Source of the DNA: an uncultured Desulfovibrio sp.
GTDB taxonomy: Bacteria; Desulfobacterota; Desulfovibrionia; Desulfovibrionales; Desulfovibrionaceae
Reading direction: 5' to 3'
Length of the DNA stretch: 18,955 bases
Assembly: GCA_947176055.1 (NCBI GenBank)
Contig: CAMWPE010000018.1
Coordinates: forward strand, 1-18,955
Shown: positions 1 through 5,881 of the stretch, piece by piece
How the letters are laid out: every line of letters starts with the position of its first letter
Numbering within the stretch: position 1 is the stretch's first letter
Program-made: the position numbers and the translations under genes
The notes under the pieces: generated by a model
What the model was told of the DNA's origin: nothing
Database searches by the model: none
The model's input: only the letters and a program-made list of their open reading frames with translations

Positions 1-29
1 GCAATCGCGGGGGTTAGCGGGAGGGCCCG

Positions 30-39
30 TCCGGACGCG
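30..39 (+). repeat. intergenic decamer TCCGGACGCG, copy 1
   Basis: The decamer TCCGGACGCG occurs here and again at 2225-2234, 13820-13829 and, inverted, 13849-13858. I found all four copies outside protein genes. The function is unknown; it could be a protein-binding site. The flanking bases 1-132, downstream of the flagellin gene, show no gene I can support. Confidence 0.4.
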
Positions 40-132
40 TATTTGGCGGCGCGCCGGAACAGGCGGAGATATTTTACAAATTCGCGCCGTAAACGACGCG
101 GGTATTTTATGACGGTGGGAGCGTCGCTCTCT

Positions 133-156
133 GCTCAACTTGTTTTCGAGTCGAGC
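133..156. other. hairpin downstream of flagellin gene
   Basis: An 8-bp stem (133-140 with 149-156, one G-T pair) lies just beyond the flagellin stop codon. On the minus strand no T-run follows it, so it is a poor classical terminator. It may protect the 3' end of the flagellin message. On the plus strand a T-run starts eight bases after the stem, so a terminator for rightward transcripts is also possible. Confidence 0.3.
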
Positions 157-168
157 GGGAATATTTTT

Positions 169-1743
169 TTAATGAATCAGGGCCATTACCATCTGGGGCA
201 TGCTGTTGGCCTGCGCGAGCATGGCCACCGCGGACTGGGTCAGGATCTGGTTGCGCACGAAGGTCATCATTTCGTTGGCGATATCCGCGTCGGAAATTCT
301 GGATTCGGCCGCCTGAAGATTTTCGGCCTGAACGGTCAGATTGGTAATGGTGTTCTCAATCCGGTTTTGCATCGCGCCAAAATACGCGCGCGCCTTATCT
401 TTATTGACAATGGCGTCATTTATCTGGACAAGCGCGTTTTGAGCATTTTCCTGCGTTTGAATATCCACTCCGGCAAGTCCAAGCCCCTCCAGGGTGCAGT
501 TGGCGTAATTGATATGGTAATAATCTTCGGCGGAATCGTTCATGGGACCGAAATGGAGGATTAATTTCTGATCAGGATCGACTCCGTGATGCTCGACAGG
601 AACAGTCTGAATTTCGCCTGCCAGATCGATATCGAAGTTAACAGTGTCGCCAACGGACAGAGCGTTATCGAGTTTCAGAGTAGCGGCGCCGCCATTTTTC
701 AGGGTCACGGTAACGGTTTGGGTGTCCTCATTGTAAGAGGCGGTGTAATCGGTTGTGTCATCGGTAATTACAACAGCTTTTGTTGTGAGAGTATATTTTC
801 CAGTCCCCGTATTTACTTCAAGACCCACGATATTTGGATCAATCGCGCCAAGATCCACATCTCCATTCATATCCTGCAGAGAAAAATTTATAGCGGACGT
901 ATTATTTGGATCTTGACCCATGGCTTGTAATAGAGTTGTACCCTGATTGACAGGAAAAACATTATAATTTTGATTAGCGTCTCTTACAGACCAGCCAGTG
1001 TTCCCATAAGTTATTACAGGTTTGTCAGACGCTCCTATAGGATCTATCGTTGCGGCCGTGTAGGGTGTACCCGCAAGACTATACATCTTTCGGTTGCCAA
1101 CATCGGGAAGCGGTTGTAAGTTGTCAATAACTGTTTTCGTCCCAGCGGTCGCTGTCAAGCTAACGCTGATAGTTTTCGCCGGATTATTCTCGTCAATATA
1201 TCTCGCGGGATTGATCCCATTTAAAACAGGATTCCCATTAATCCCTGTCGGCAATTGGACGTTGCTAACGCTTCCTGGATTTGTGGTCACGAATTGATCC
1301 TCGTCCGTAAACCACGTCATCATTTTCGCGGTGAGCAACTTGATCCCGTTAAAATCAGTTGCGTTGGCAATGCGGTCGATCTCCGAACCCATAGCCTGAA
1401 ATTCGGAATCGATCATCAGGCGTTGCGTGGAATCATAGGTGCCGGTGGCCGCCTGTTCGGCCAGTTCCTTCATGCGGATCAATTTCTCGTCAATTACGCC
1501 CAGCGCGCCGTCAAAGGTCTGGAGCATGGAAATTCCGTCATTGGCATTCCTCACTCCCTGATGAAGGGCCGCGATATCCGCGCGCATCAGTTCGCGGATA
1601 GCCAGACCCGCGGCGTCGTCGGCCGCGCCGTTGACGCGAAGTCCGCTCGAGAGTCTCTGGGTGGAGGACTGGAGCCTTAAATAATGACCGCTCAAAGTAT
1701 TCGCGACATTATTCGCCGAAAGATTATTATATATGGATATCAT
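169..1743 (-). CDS. fliC: flagellin
   Basis: Structural subunit of the flagellar filament, exported through the flagellar type III apparatus and polymerised at the tip. The protein has 524 residues. The conserved N-terminal helical part (about 1-140) contains the typical LSSGLRVNGAADDAAGLAI stretch and a later MKELAEQA stretch. The conserved C-terminal part (about 450-524) contains ESRISDADIANEM and ends in LAQANSMPQMVMALIH. The central 300 residues are the variable surface domain, rich in Thr, Asp and Asn with short beta-type repeats, and have one Cys near residue 428. The ATG is preceded by GGGAG at a 5-base spacing. The gene is complete and transcribed leftward alone. A sigma-54-type promoter lies about 150 bases upstream. 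Identity as a flagellin is certain; which paralogue it is cannot be told. Confidence 0.96.
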   Translation of the reverse strand: MISIYNNLSANNVANTLSGHYLRLQSSTQRLSSGLRVNGAADDAAGLAIRELMRADIAALHQGVRNANDGISMLQTFDGALGVIDEKLIRMKELAEQAATGTYDSTQRLMIDSEFQAMGSEIDRIANATDFNGIKLLTAKMMTWFTDEDQFVTTNPGSVSNVQLPTGINGNPVLNGINPARYIDENNPAKTISVSLTATAGTKTVIDNLQPLPDVGNRKMYSLAGTPYTAATIDPIGASDKPVITYGNTGWSVRDANQNYNVFPVNQGTTLLQAMGQDPNNTSAINFSLQDMNGDVDLGAIDPNIVGLEVNTGTGKYTLTTKAVVITDDTTDYTASYNEDTQTVTVTLKNGGAATLKLDNALSVGDTVNFDIDLAGEIQTVPVEHHGVDPDQKLILHFGPMNDSAEDYYHINYANCTLEGLGLAGVDIQTQENAQNALVQINDAIVNKDKARAYFGAMQNRIENTITNLTVQAENLQAAESRISDADIANEMMTFVRNQILTQSAVAMLAQANSMPQMVMALIH

Positions 1744-1879
1744 CTCTGCTCCCGCGGAAAATTCTGCCGTTCTCCCCCGCCAGGGACGAAATTACGACAG
1801 CCAATCTACAAAATATAATATGTTATTTCAACAGGTTATTACGTATTGTAAAAATTCCGAAATATCCGGAAATTTTTAT
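1744..1879 (-). promoter_or_regulatory. flagellin 5' leader with GGA motifs
   Basis: If transcription starts 12 bases after the sigma-54 element, the leader is about 135 nt, long for a bacterial gene. Near its 3' end it holds two GGA motifs on the message strand, one in a G-run around 1770-1780 and one inside the Shine-Dalgarno sequence. In other bacteria (Bacillus hag is the known case) CsrA represses flagellin translation by binding GGA motifs placed like this. CsrA control here is inference. Confidence 0.35.
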
Positions 1880-1889
1880 TATGGCAATA

Positions 1890-1905
1890 TGCACAAATGA
1901 TGCCA
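1890..1905 (-). promoter_or_regulatory. sigma-54-type promoter for flagellin
   Basis: On the minus strand the sequence is TGGCATCATTTGTGCA. It has the GG of the -24 element and the GC of the -12 element at the required spacing, with 9 of 12 constrained positions matching TGGCACG-N4-TTGCW. Sigma-54 control of late flagellar genes is common in proteobacteria. An enhancer-binding activator would be needed; I could not recognise its site upstream. Confidence 0.65.
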
Positions 1906-2224
1906 TTCTTTTGGCAAAAGTCGCAACGAATGGCCGCGCCGACTCGCGGAGAAAAATCTCCTCTTTCTCAAAATTCGCTTGACCCCGCTTTTTAGTCACG
2001 GAGGCGCTTCTTTTGAGCGATAATTACGCGGACTCGACGCGTCGCAAAGTCTCATTGACGACGCTTATTTTCGATAGTCTCGCGTTATAATCCTGGAGCG
2101 GATTTATCGCGCTGGGCGAGCGGGGACGCTTTTAAAGACGATAAGCGCGACGCGAGCGTTGGCGATATAGCTTGCGTTCAAATAATTTTTATAAATTATG
2201 ACCGGATCCGGCGCCGTCAAACTT
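1906..2224. other. gene-free stretch upstream of flagellin promoter
   Basis: No supported protein or RNA gene. A 10-bp palindrome CGACGCGTCG lies at 2035-2044 and an isolated TATAAT at 2086-2091 without a correctly spaced -35 box. The stretch may hold the activator sites expected for a sigma-54 promoter, but I cannot identify them. Confidence 0.3.
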
Positions 2225-2234
2225 TCCGGACGCG
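2225..2234 (+). repeat. intergenic decamer TCCGGACGCG, copy 2
   Basis: Exact copy of the decamer at 30-39. It lies just downstream of the terminator of the small RNA candidate at 2249-2332, in non-coding DNA. Confidence 0.4.
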
Positions 2235-2248
2235 GGCCAAAAGCAAAT

Positions 2249-2332
2249 AAAAAAGCCGCTCATACCAGGTCTCCGGCGGCTCTCCAGGCATCCCAAGCTC
2301 CTTGCGGAGCGCTCTCCTTGGTTCCGATAGGG
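2249..2332 (-). ncRNA. candidate GGA-rich small RNA (possible CsrA-binding RNA)
   Basis: A leftward transcription unit of about 82 nt with no open frame. It is delimited by a strong sigma-70 promoter and an intrinsic terminator (stem 2276-2280 with 2255-2259, followed by six T). The predicted RNA has six GGA motifs in about 78 nt, including AAGGAG, CAAGGAG and TGGGATG, against one or two expected by chance. Stems are visible: GCTCC-GCAA-GGAGC, and CCAAG with CTTGG enclosing it. RNAs of the CsrB/RsmY type sequester CsrA through repeated GGA motifs, and the nearest gene on this strand is flagellin, a classic CsrA target. I could not fit it to 4.5S RNA, 6S RNA, a tRNA or a riboswitch class I know. 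That an RNA is made is likely; its function is inference. Confidence 0.6.
2255..2280 (-). terminator. intrinsic terminator of the small RNA
   Basis: On the minus strand GCCGC, a 16-base loop and GCGGC are followed by six T (2249-2254). The loop contains one of the GGA motifs. Confidence 0.65.
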
Positions 2333-2338
2333 GCGTAT

Positions 2339-2369
2339 ATTATATTATAATCAAATACGAACTTGTCAA
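2339..2369 (-). promoter_or_regulatory. sigma-70 promoter of the small RNA
   Basis: Minus strand TTGACA (2364-2369) and a perfect TATAAT (2339-2344) are separated by 19 bases. An overlapping second TATAAT (2344-2349) gives a 14-base spacer, so neither spacing is ideal, but both hexamers are consensus. Predicted start is near 2332. Confidence 0.6.
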
Positions 2370-2561
2370 TTGGTCGCGCGCCGCGAAATTCCGCGCCTTT
2401 CTATTCTTATCGGCCAGCGAATCGCGAACTAAATACCGCGCTTAACTTTTTACTTGAACGCGATTTAAACGCGCGTCGGCTTACCAGCGCATTTAGCGCT
2501 GGACCGGATTATAAAAATTATAAATTTATAGAAATAAAAAAGAGGAAGAAAGATTTTTGAG

Positions 2562-2642
2562 AAAAACCCCGCTTTGCCACAACCGAGCCGGAACGCTCTG
2601 CTTGAAGTTAATGGCGGACATCGGACCCAGGCTAAAGCGGGG
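2562..2642 (-). terminator. terminator-like long-stem structure
   Basis: Minus strand CCCCGCTTT (2634-2642) pairs with AAAGCGGGG (2567-2575) across about 58 bases and is followed by TTTTT (2562-2566). Flanking GCC and GGC extend the stem beyond a one-base bulge. The interior holds a small GAGC/GCTC hairpin. The large interior is unusual for a simple terminator, so the structure may itself be the functional RNA. Confidence 0.45.
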
Positions 2643-2846
2643 CGTAAAATAAACTCATTTCCCAAAGCGCGAGCGCTTTAGGAAAAGAGACTCAAAGCTC
2701 CGGCGGTAACACTCCCCTTGGTCTGACTTGCGATGACGGACAGAATCCTCCGTCAAACTTTGACGATATCGGCGTCCTGATCGGATGACGGACTTTGATC
2801 AGCCGAATGGCAACGGGAAGACTCCTCCGCTAAACGCCAATATCTT
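2562..2846 (-). ncRNA. candidate structured non-coding RNA, ~285 nt
   Basis: A leftward unit with a near-consensus promoter at 2853-2880 and an end formed by a long-range stem (2634-2642 with 2567-2575, nine perfect pairs) followed by five T. No supported open frame lies in it. Local hairpins are visible: TGACGGA/TCCGTCA (2749-2755 with 2734-2740) whose loop begins with GGA, a 6-bp hairpin with a CTCG loop at 2664-2679, and CTGATC/GATCAG around 2778-2803. GATGACGGAC occurs twice (2732-2741 and 2784-2793, plus-strand reading). There are eight GGA motifs, about twice chance. I looked for RNase P, tmRNA and 6S signatures and saw none. It could instead be two shorter transcripts, or a leader for something not recognised. 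Confidence 0.4.
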
Positions 2847-2852
2847 AAGATG

Positions 2853-2880
2853 ATATTACGCTTCGCCGTATGGTTGTCAA
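2853..2880 (-). promoter_or_regulatory. leftward sigma-70 promoter
   Basis: Minus strand TTGACA (2875-2880), a 16-base spacer and TAATAT (2853-2858). Its -35 box overlaps that of the rightward promoter at 2874-2901, so the two polymerase sites cannot be filled at once. Confidence 0.55.
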
Positions 2881-2901
2881 CGCTCCTGGCATGAATATAT
2901 T
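2874..2901 (+). promoter_or_regulatory. rightward sigma-70 promoter for the hydrolase gene
   Basis: TTGTCA (2874-2879), a 16-base spacer and TATATT (2896-2901). Predicted start is near 2908, leaving a leader of about 220 nt before the hydrolase ATG at 3129. I see no riboswitch or upstream reading frame of note in that leader. Confidence 0.5.
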
Positions 2902-3128
2902 TACGATTGAGTGCCAAAAATACTTTACTTAAAAAATCTCGATCGGCGCGCCCGGCGCCTTTCGCGGTCCGCGTTTGATTCTGGATCCAAATCCGCTAAC
3001 AAAACGCCTGCCCTTTACGACCCCAGCCTTTGTCTTATTTAACTATTTCCGGCCCAGCCGCATTCGCGCCGCGAAAAGAGTCTGTTTTATCTTCCAAAAA
3101 TTTAAATATCGCAACCTGGAGGACTACC

Positions 3129-4178
3129 ATGAGCCGTCGCAAATTCTTGCTCTCTCTGGCGGGTCTGGGCGCCCTGGCCGTGACTGGCGTCTCTCTCTGG
3201 CCAATATACCGCGCTTTTGGCGACTCCTCTCGCGAAGATTTCATTTCTCCCCATTGGCGCTCGGGCTCATTCCACAACCTCCCCAACGCTTATGTCTATC
3301 CGGATCTCGCCTCCGAGCCGGCCTATACCGGCGGCTGGCTCAAATTTTTTCTTTCCCGGGACGATAATCGGTATCCGACGGAGCCTGTAAAATCCGTAAA
3401 AACTGATCTCGCATCCTTGCGAGACGGCGAATTTGTCTGGCTGGGCCATTCTTCCCTTCTTCTGAAACTGGCCGGCAAATATTTTTGTTTCGATCCAGTC
3501 TTCGCGCGACGCGCTTCGCCGGTTCCTTTTACCATACCGGCGTGGCCAGGCTCGACCCCTCGCGCTCCGGAAGATTTCCCGGTTATCGACTATCTCTGCT
3601 TAAGTCACGATCACTGGGATCACCTGGATTACGAAGCGGCGACAAAATTAAAATATAAAACTGTCGTCTGCGGCCTGGGCGTCGGCTCCCATCTCCGTTA
3701 CTGGGGCGTCGGAAATGACATCGTCGAACTGGACTGGTTTAAGTCGACTGGCTCGCCCATTAAAATCGTCTTTACCCCTTCGATGCATTTTTCCGGTCGC
3801 GGCCTGAAAAGGAATCGGACCCTTTGGGGAGGCTTTGTTATCGACGCGGGCGACAGCGGCAAGATCTACTTCACGGGCGACGGCGGCTACGGCGCCCATT
3901 TCGCGGAGATTGGCAAAAATTACGGACCCTTCGATATAATTTTCCCCGATTCCGGCCAATATAACCGGTGCTGGCCAACAGTGCACATGTTCCCCGAGCA
4001 GGCCGTCCGTGCCGCCGTCGATAGTCGCGCCGCTCTTGCCTGCCCGGTCCACCGGGGCAAATTTACCCTGTCCTGGCATTCCTGGGACGAGCCGGAGAAA
4101 AGATTCGCCCGCGAGGCGACCTTAAGAAAAGTTTCCTTTGTCGTCCCCGTCATCGGCGAAAAGGTCGCGATTCGCTAA
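3129..4178 (+). CDS. Tat-exported metallo-beta-lactamase-fold hydrolase (NAPE-PLD/UlaG-like)
   Basis: Protein of 349 residues from the ATG at 3129, which has GGAGG six bases upstream. The first ~25 residues are a twin-arginine signal (SRRKFLLSLAGLGALAV), so the folded, metal-loaded enzyme should be exported by Tat; the hydrophobic stretch could stay as a membrane anchor. The metal-binding motif HDHWDH is at 160-165. Later conserved pieces are a WGGFVI stretch, an FTGDGGYG metal ligand region, and VH and HRGKF His residues near the end. This layout matches the lactamase_B_2 family that includes N-acyl-phosphatidylethanolamine phospholipase D. Substrate is unknown; a lipid phosphodiester is one possibility. 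The gene stands alone and converges with the CinA gene, overlapping it by 4 bases. Confidence 0.85.
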   Translation: MSRRKFLLSLAGLGALAVTGVSLWPIYRAFGDSSREDFISPHWRSGSFHNLPNAYVYPDLASEPAYTGGWLKFFLSRDDNRYPTEPVKSVKTDLASLRDGEFVWLGHSSLLLKLAGKYFCFDPVFARRASPVPFTIPAWPGSTPRAPEDFPVIDYLCLSHDHWDHLDYEAATKLKYKTVVCGLGVGSHLRYWGVGNDIVELDWFKSTGSPIKIVFTPSMHFSGRGLKRNRTLWGGFVIDAGDSGKIYFTGDGGYGAHFAEIGKNYGPFDIIFPDSGQYNRCWPTVHMFPEQAVRAAVDSRAALACPVHRGKFTLSWHSWDEPEKRFAREATLRKVSFVVPVIGEKVAIR

Positions 4179-4196
4179 CAACTCTCTATTAGCGAA
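4171..4196. terminator. inverted repeat at convergent gene ends
   Basis: TTCGCTAA (4171-4178) and TTAGCGAA (4189-4196) form a perfect 8-bp stem with a 10-base loop, spanning both stop codons. It is placed for bidirectional termination but has no T-run on either side. Confidence 0.4.
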
Positions 4197-4969
4197 CCGC
4201 CCGGCGGAAGACCGGCCAGCCGTCTTCTCAATAAATCAAGGGCGCGGCTCGCCGTCCGTCGTCTGACCCAGTCCCTCCCCGCCCAGGGAATCCGCGGCGT
4301 CGTTTTCCAGCTCCAGTCGCCCTCCGGACCAGTCAGGGCGATATACACTAGTCCAACGGGCTTTTCCGGCGAGCCCCCGTCCGGACCGGCTATTCCCGTT
4401 ACGCCAATCCCGTAATCGGCGCGGGCAAGCCTCGCGCAACCTTTTGCCATCGCCAAGGCGACTTGAGGACTTACAGCCCCGAAATCGCGCAATAAAACCG
4501 GATCAACGCCCAAAACGTTTATCTTCGCTTCGTTTGAGTAACTGACTACTCCTAGACCAAATATCGCCGAGGATCCCGGAACATCCGTAATTCTTTTGGC
4601 GATCAAGCCGCCGGTGCAGGATTCGGCCGCGCTTACCTTCTTTCCCTGCCGCGAAAGCTCCGCTGCGACGACTTGTTCAAGCGAAGGGACATCGACGCCC
4701 ACGACGAAATCGCCGAGCGCTCTCGCCGCTTCCGCCGCGCCGTCCCGGACCGCCCGCTTCGCGGCTTCCGAATCGTAGCCGCGACCTTCAATCAATACAA
4801 TACTGTCTTCCGCTTCTTCCCGGACGGTTATTGAAATATTTTTCCCCCAAGGCGTCCCGCTCAATTTTCGCAGGATTTCGCTTTCGTCAAGACCAAAAAC
4901 GCGAACAAGGCGCGAAGCGGTTTTCGCCTCGCGCGCGTCGTCGCCCCTGAATCCCATATCCGTTTTCAT
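4175..4969 (-). CDS. pncC: CinA family protein lacking the N-terminal domain; nicotinamide-nucleotide amidohydrolase (PncC)
   Basis: Protein of 264 residues. Residues about 95-255 are the PncC/CinA_C domain, which deamidates nicotinamide mononucleotide to nicotinate mononucleotide in pyridine nucleotide salvage. AESCTGG is at 115-121, followed by VSYSNEAK and GVTGIAGPDGGSPEKPVG. Residues about 17-92 resemble the KH-type middle domain of full-length CinA (VFGLDESEILRKL). The MoCF-like COG1058 domain that normally precedes it (about 170 residues) is absent, and nothing upstream encodes it. The ATG at 4967-4969 has only a weak GGA upstream; the Met at residue 5 is an alternative start. Amidohydrolase function is well supported. 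Whether the KH remnant has a role is unknown. Confidence 0.85.
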   Translation of the reverse strand: MKTDMGFRGDDAREAKTASRLVRVFGLDESEILRKLSGTPWGKNISITVREEAEDSIVLIEGRGYDSEAAKRAVRDGAAEAARALGDFVVGVDVPSLEQVVAAELSRQGKKVSAAESCTGGLIAKRITDVPGSSAIFGLGVVSYSNEAKINVLGVDPVLLRDFGAVSPQVALAMAKGCARLARADYGIGVTGIAGPDGGSPEKPVGLVYIALTGPEGDWSWKTTPRIPWAGRDWVRRRTASRALDLLRRRLAGLPPGGSLIESC

Positions 4970-5039
4970 ATCATCGTCCGTTTCGTCCGCGTCTTCGGAG
5001 CTATAATTTCATTTTCGTTTTTCGCCCGCGCGATCCGGC

Positions 5040-5068
5040 TTGCAAGCTCTCGCGTCAGCCTTTAATAT
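5040..5068 (+). promoter_or_regulatory. sigma-70 promoter for HU gene
   Basis: TTGCAA (5040-5045), a 17-base spacer and TAATAT (5063-5068). Predicted start is near 5075, giving a leader of under 30 nt. Confidence 0.55.
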
Positions 5069-5101
5069 GTCGCGAAACAATTTCTCCTAAAAGGCGGAAA
5101 C

Positions 5102-5404
5102 ATGTTAAAAACCGAATTTGTCGCCCAAATCGCGTCCAGATATAATATAAACCAGGCCGAAGCGCAAAAATGGCTGGCCGCTGTCCTGGATTCGGTCGAA
5201 GACGGTCTGGCCCGCGACGGCAAACTCAACTTGCGCGGTTTTGGCTCTTTCGCCGTTTACGAAAAAAAAGGTCGCCGAGGCGTCCATCCCCAAAGCGGCG
5301 AGCCTCTGGATATCCCCCCCGCGCGAACGGTCAAATTCTCTCCCTCGGACTCGTTCAAGAGTCTCGTCAATGATCCCCTTTACGAAAAAATAATCAAAAA
5401 TTAA
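5102..5404 (+). CDS. hup: HU family DNA-binding protein
   Basis: Small basic nucleoid protein of 100 residues that bends DNA as a dimer. The N-terminal two-helix dimerisation part (1-40) is followed by GFGSFAVYEKKGRRG and the DNA-binding arm with HPQSGEPLDIPPARTVKF. The Pro in HPQSGE sits at the arm tip where HU and IHF insert Pro into the minor groove; the usual RNPxTGE is changed to VHPQSGE here. The last ten residues extend beyond the typical 90-residue HU. AGGCGG precedes the ATG by four bases. The gene is monocistronic, with its own promoter and a weak hairpin after it. HU against IHF-like cannot be settled by eye. Confidence 0.9.
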   Translation: MLKTEFVAQIASRYNINQAEAQKWLAAVLDSVEDGLARDGKLNLRGFGSFAVYEKKGRRGVHPQSGEPLDIPPARTVKFSPSDSFKSLVNDPLYEKIIKN

Positions 5405-5431
5405 ATCCGCGGCGCTTCGATCCCCAAAGGC

Positions 5432-5449
5432 GACCGAGTCCCGGTCTTT
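5432..5449 (+). terminator. weak hairpin after HU gene
   Basis: GACCG and CGGTC form a 5-bp stem with a 5-base loop followed by only TTTA. Weak as an intrinsic terminator. Confidence 0.3.
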
Positions 5450-5462
5450 ATCGCGTCGATTA

Positions 5463-5491
5463 TTGACAAAATTTTTGCTCTGACATACGTT
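5463..5491 (+). promoter_or_regulatory. sigma-70 promoter for rpsU-yqeY
   Basis: Consensus TTGACA (5463-5468), a 17-base spacer and TACGTT (5486-5491). A very AT-rich leader follows up to the rpsU ribosome binding site. Confidence 0.55.
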
Positions 5492-5523
5492 AATTTTTTA
5501 TTAAAAAATTTATTAATCGGGAA

Positions 5524-5535
5524 GGGAGGTGATCC
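5524..5535 (+). promoter_or_regulatory. extended ribosome binding site of rpsU
   Basis: GGGAGGTGATCC (5524-5535) is complementary to the 16S rRNA 3' end over about ten bases (GGAGGTGATC). It decides the start: the TTG at 5538 lies eight bases after GGAGG, while the GTG at 5529 lies inside the binding site and cannot be used. Confidence 0.75.
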
Positions 5536-5537
5536 TT

Positions 5538-5741
5538 TTGCCAGGCGTTTTTTTATCCGAAGAAGACTACAATTTTGACATCGCTTTGCGCCGTTTCAAA
5601 AAACAGGTGGAAAAAGCGGGCATCTTGTCCGAAATGAAAAAAAGGCAGCATTACGAAAAGCCCAGCGTAATGCGCAAGAAGAAAAAGGCCGCCGCCCGCA
5701 AACGGCTGATGAAGAAAATGCGCAAAATGAACATGGCATAG
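5538..5741 (+). CDS. rpsU: 30S ribosomal protein S21
   Basis: Small, very basic ribosomal protein of 67 residues that binds near the mRNA exit site of the 30S subunit and helps initiation. The protein starts MPGVFLSEEDYNFDIALRRF, followed by KKQVEKAGILSEMKKRQHYE and a Lys/Arg-rich tail rich in Lys and Met. The whole family length is present. I choose the TTG start at 5538 because it gives the family N-terminus (MPGV) and correct spacing from a near-perfect Shine-Dalgarno sequence; a 70-residue version starting upstream would begin inside that sequence. S21 is the first gene of the unit with yqeY, and the mutS2-dnaG-rpoD unit follows. Confidence 0.95.
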   Translation: MPGVFLSEEDYNFDIALRRFKKQVEKAGILSEMKKRQHYEKPSVMRKKKKAAARKRLMKKMRKMNMA

Positions 5742-5881
5742 ATCCGCGCCGGACCGCGAAGGCGATCCTCGCGCTATAGTCGCGAAGGATCCCGTTTGCG
5801 CGGAGCCGGCGAACAAATTTTTCCAGGGCGGGAAATTCCAGTTCGCGGAGTTTTCCGCCTTTTATTCGCGGAGCTCGTCTT

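Noticed and set aside
43..1680. Plus-strand open frames across the flagellin gene (43-564, 586-930, 1255-1680)
   Set aside because: They lie opposite a clear flagellin gene, lack ribosome binding sites and encode nothing recognisable.
2055..2091. TTGACG and TATAAT as a rightward promoter
   Set aside because: The spacer is 25 bases, too long, and no gene or terminator follows.
2249..2332. 4.5S (SRP) RNA, 6S RNA, tRNA or a known riboswitch
   Set aside because: The SRP core GGAAGCAG-type loop, 6S bubble sequences, tRNA T-loop and the riboswitch cores I know are all absent.
2363..2665. Short open frames on both strands in the gene-free stretch
   Set aside because: No ribosome binding site, unusual composition and no recognisable product; RNA signals explain the stretch better.
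2562..2852. RNase P RNA or tmRNA
   Set aside because: No GAGGAAAGTCC or ACAGAA core for RNase P and no peptide tag frame for tmRNA could be found.
5529..5537. GTG start at 5529 giving a 70-residue S21
   Set aside because: This GTG is inside the Shine-Dalgarno sequence; the TTG at 5538 gives the family N-terminus and correct spacing.
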